A stretch of 64,000 nucleotides of DNA from CANLBN01 sp050633525 (lineage in GTDB: Bacteria > Pseudomonadota > Gammaproteobacteria > Pseudomonadales > Cellvibrionaceae): positions 52,481 to 116,480 of the forward strand of contig JBOEGR010000025.1 in assembly GCA_050633525.1 (NCBI GenBank), in the 5' to 3' direction. Of the stretch, positions 63,506-64,000 are shown in pieces; positions within the stretch are counted from its first letter, which is position 1, and every line of letters starts with the position of its first letter. The position numbers were made by a program, and so were the translations under genes. The notes under the pieces are model-generated. The model was not told where the DNA came from, did not search any database, and was given only the letters and a program-made list of their open reading frames with translations.

Positions 63506-63877
63506 TTACATACCTTCCAAGCGTTGTTTTAAGAAAGCAATGATATCATCGGATTCATAAAGCCAGCTTACCTCATCACCTTCCTTAATACGCAAACAAG
63601 GCACCATCGTTTTACCGCCCTGTTCTTGCAAAGTTTGACGATGTTCTGGGTTTTTACCAATATCACGCAGCTCAATATCAACGTTTAACTGATGAATAGC
63701 TCGGCGGGTCTTAACGCAAAAGGGGCATGCATAAAGCTGGTATAGCGCCAAGTTTTTAATGGCATCTTGCGCCTGACTTTGCTGACGCGTTGTACGCTTA
63801 ATTCCCTTGGGGCGCGTCAATTTGTCAACACCGACAATCATTAAACCTAAACCCTTACGTACTGCTTTTACTAACAT
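63506..63877 (-). CDS. Glutaredoxin-like protein
   Basis: 123 residues from the ATG at 63877. The longer frame to 63931 runs into a terminator hairpin, so I use the later ATG. An N-terminal extension of about 40 residues, which begins with a hydrophobic and basic segment (MLVKAVRKGLGLMIVGVDK), precedes a glutaredoxin domain with the dithiol CPFC active site, a TMVPCL cis-proline segment and SDDIIAFL. It reduces disulfides or mixed glutathione disulfides. The extension could be a membrane or lipid contact, which is inference. Confidence 0.85.
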   Translation of the reverse strand: MLVKAVRKGLGLMIVGVDKLTRPKGIKRTTRQQSQAQDAIKNLALYQLYACPFCVKTRRAIHQLNVDIELRDIGKNPEHRQTLQEQGGKTMVPCLRIKEGDEVSWLYESDDIIAFLKQRLEGM

Positions 63878-63920
63878 AGTTGTTGTCTCATCAACACGTG
63901 TGATTAACTCAAACAAAAAA

Positions 63921-63949
63921 GCCCCACTCATGCGAGTGGGGCTTTTTTG
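63921..63949. terminator. Strong bidirectional terminator
   Basis: GCCCCACTC (63921-63929) pairs with GAGTGGGGC (63934-63942) around a 4-base loop, with A-run before and T-run after. It would end the minus-strand tRNA transcript just after the CCA. Confidence 0.88.
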
Positions 63950-63955
63950 TTTATT

Positions 63956-64000
63956 TGGTGGAGCCTAGCGGGGTCGAACCGCTGACCTCAACACTGCCAG
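63956..64000 (-). tRNA. tRNA-Ala(GGC), 3' part, cut by window edge
   Basis: On the minus strand the last 45 bases read from the anticodon loop to an encoded CCA. The anticodon is GGC, preceded by CT and followed by A. The T arm AGCGG-TTCGACC-CCGCT is intact, and the 3' acceptor strand AGGCTCC-A-CCA is complete. The 5' half lies outside the window. Confidence 0.88.

Noticed and set aside
1..64000. Search for CRISPR arrays, insertion sequences, phage genes and toxin-antitoxin pairs
   Set aside because: No regularly spaced repeats, transposase, integrase or phage structural genes seen in any frame listed or read.

Overview
This window looks like chromosomal DNA of a free-living, probably marine gammaproteobacterium. 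By eye it is AT-leaning. It carries an NADH-type gltA, a sdh-suc block in the Pseudomonas-like order sucA-sucB-lpd-sucC-sucD, MSHA-type pilus genes, LapG, TrmL, FldB, PrmB, a YejK/NdpA nucleoid protein and a 3-phenylpropionate-type MFS carrier. A Cellvibrionales-like lineage is my inference, not something the sequence proves. I see no phage, insertion sequence, plasmid or CRISPR signature.

Layout. 1-3.9 kb (minus): part of an MSHA pilus operon, mshI-mshI2-mshJ-mshK-mshL, running off the left edge. 4.1-9.9 kb (plus): tRNA wobble modification (trmL, mnmC) with fldB between them, then a ComFB protein, a glutaminyl cyclotransferase and a secreted dienelactone hydrolase. 10-14.1 kb (minus): DadA-like oxidoreductase, a small membrane protein with a SulP transporter, and a Cys-containing secreted protein. 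14.3-20 kb (plus): cysteine synthase, lipoprotein, CYTH protein, small exported peptide, sirtuin and RNase II-family enzyme. 20-32.1 kb (minus): PilZ protein, HemD-like protein, MscS channel, MFS carrier, aroC, prmB, DUF4892 protein, hydrolase, sixA, DUF4389 protein, gpsA and htpG.

32.6-46.6 kb is a TCA-cycle block. On the minus strand sdhA-sdhB-sucA-sucB-lpd-sucC-sucD is followed by sdhC-sdhD, and gltA is divergent across an 858-base gap. The anchor genes sdhCD, normally first in the operon, sit at its far end. The SdhD heme-ligand position reads Asn, and SucB carries two lipoyl domains.

47.6-61.9 kb (minus) holds a second, rearranged MSHA-like pilus or secretion machine: response regulator, MshM, MshL, MshN, MshE and MshG homologues, a single protein that looks like an MshI-MshI2 fusion, PilO-like and PilP/MshK-like proteins, a large tip-like pseudopilin and two prepilins. 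A LapG-type periplasmic protease follows. This is the best candidate for a poorly described system. The MshEN domain of its ATPase, together with PilZ and ComFB proteins and LapG elsewhere in the window, suggests cyclic di-GMP control of surface attachment. The right end has YejK/NdpA, a glutaredoxin-like protein and the 3' part of tRNA-Ala(GGC).
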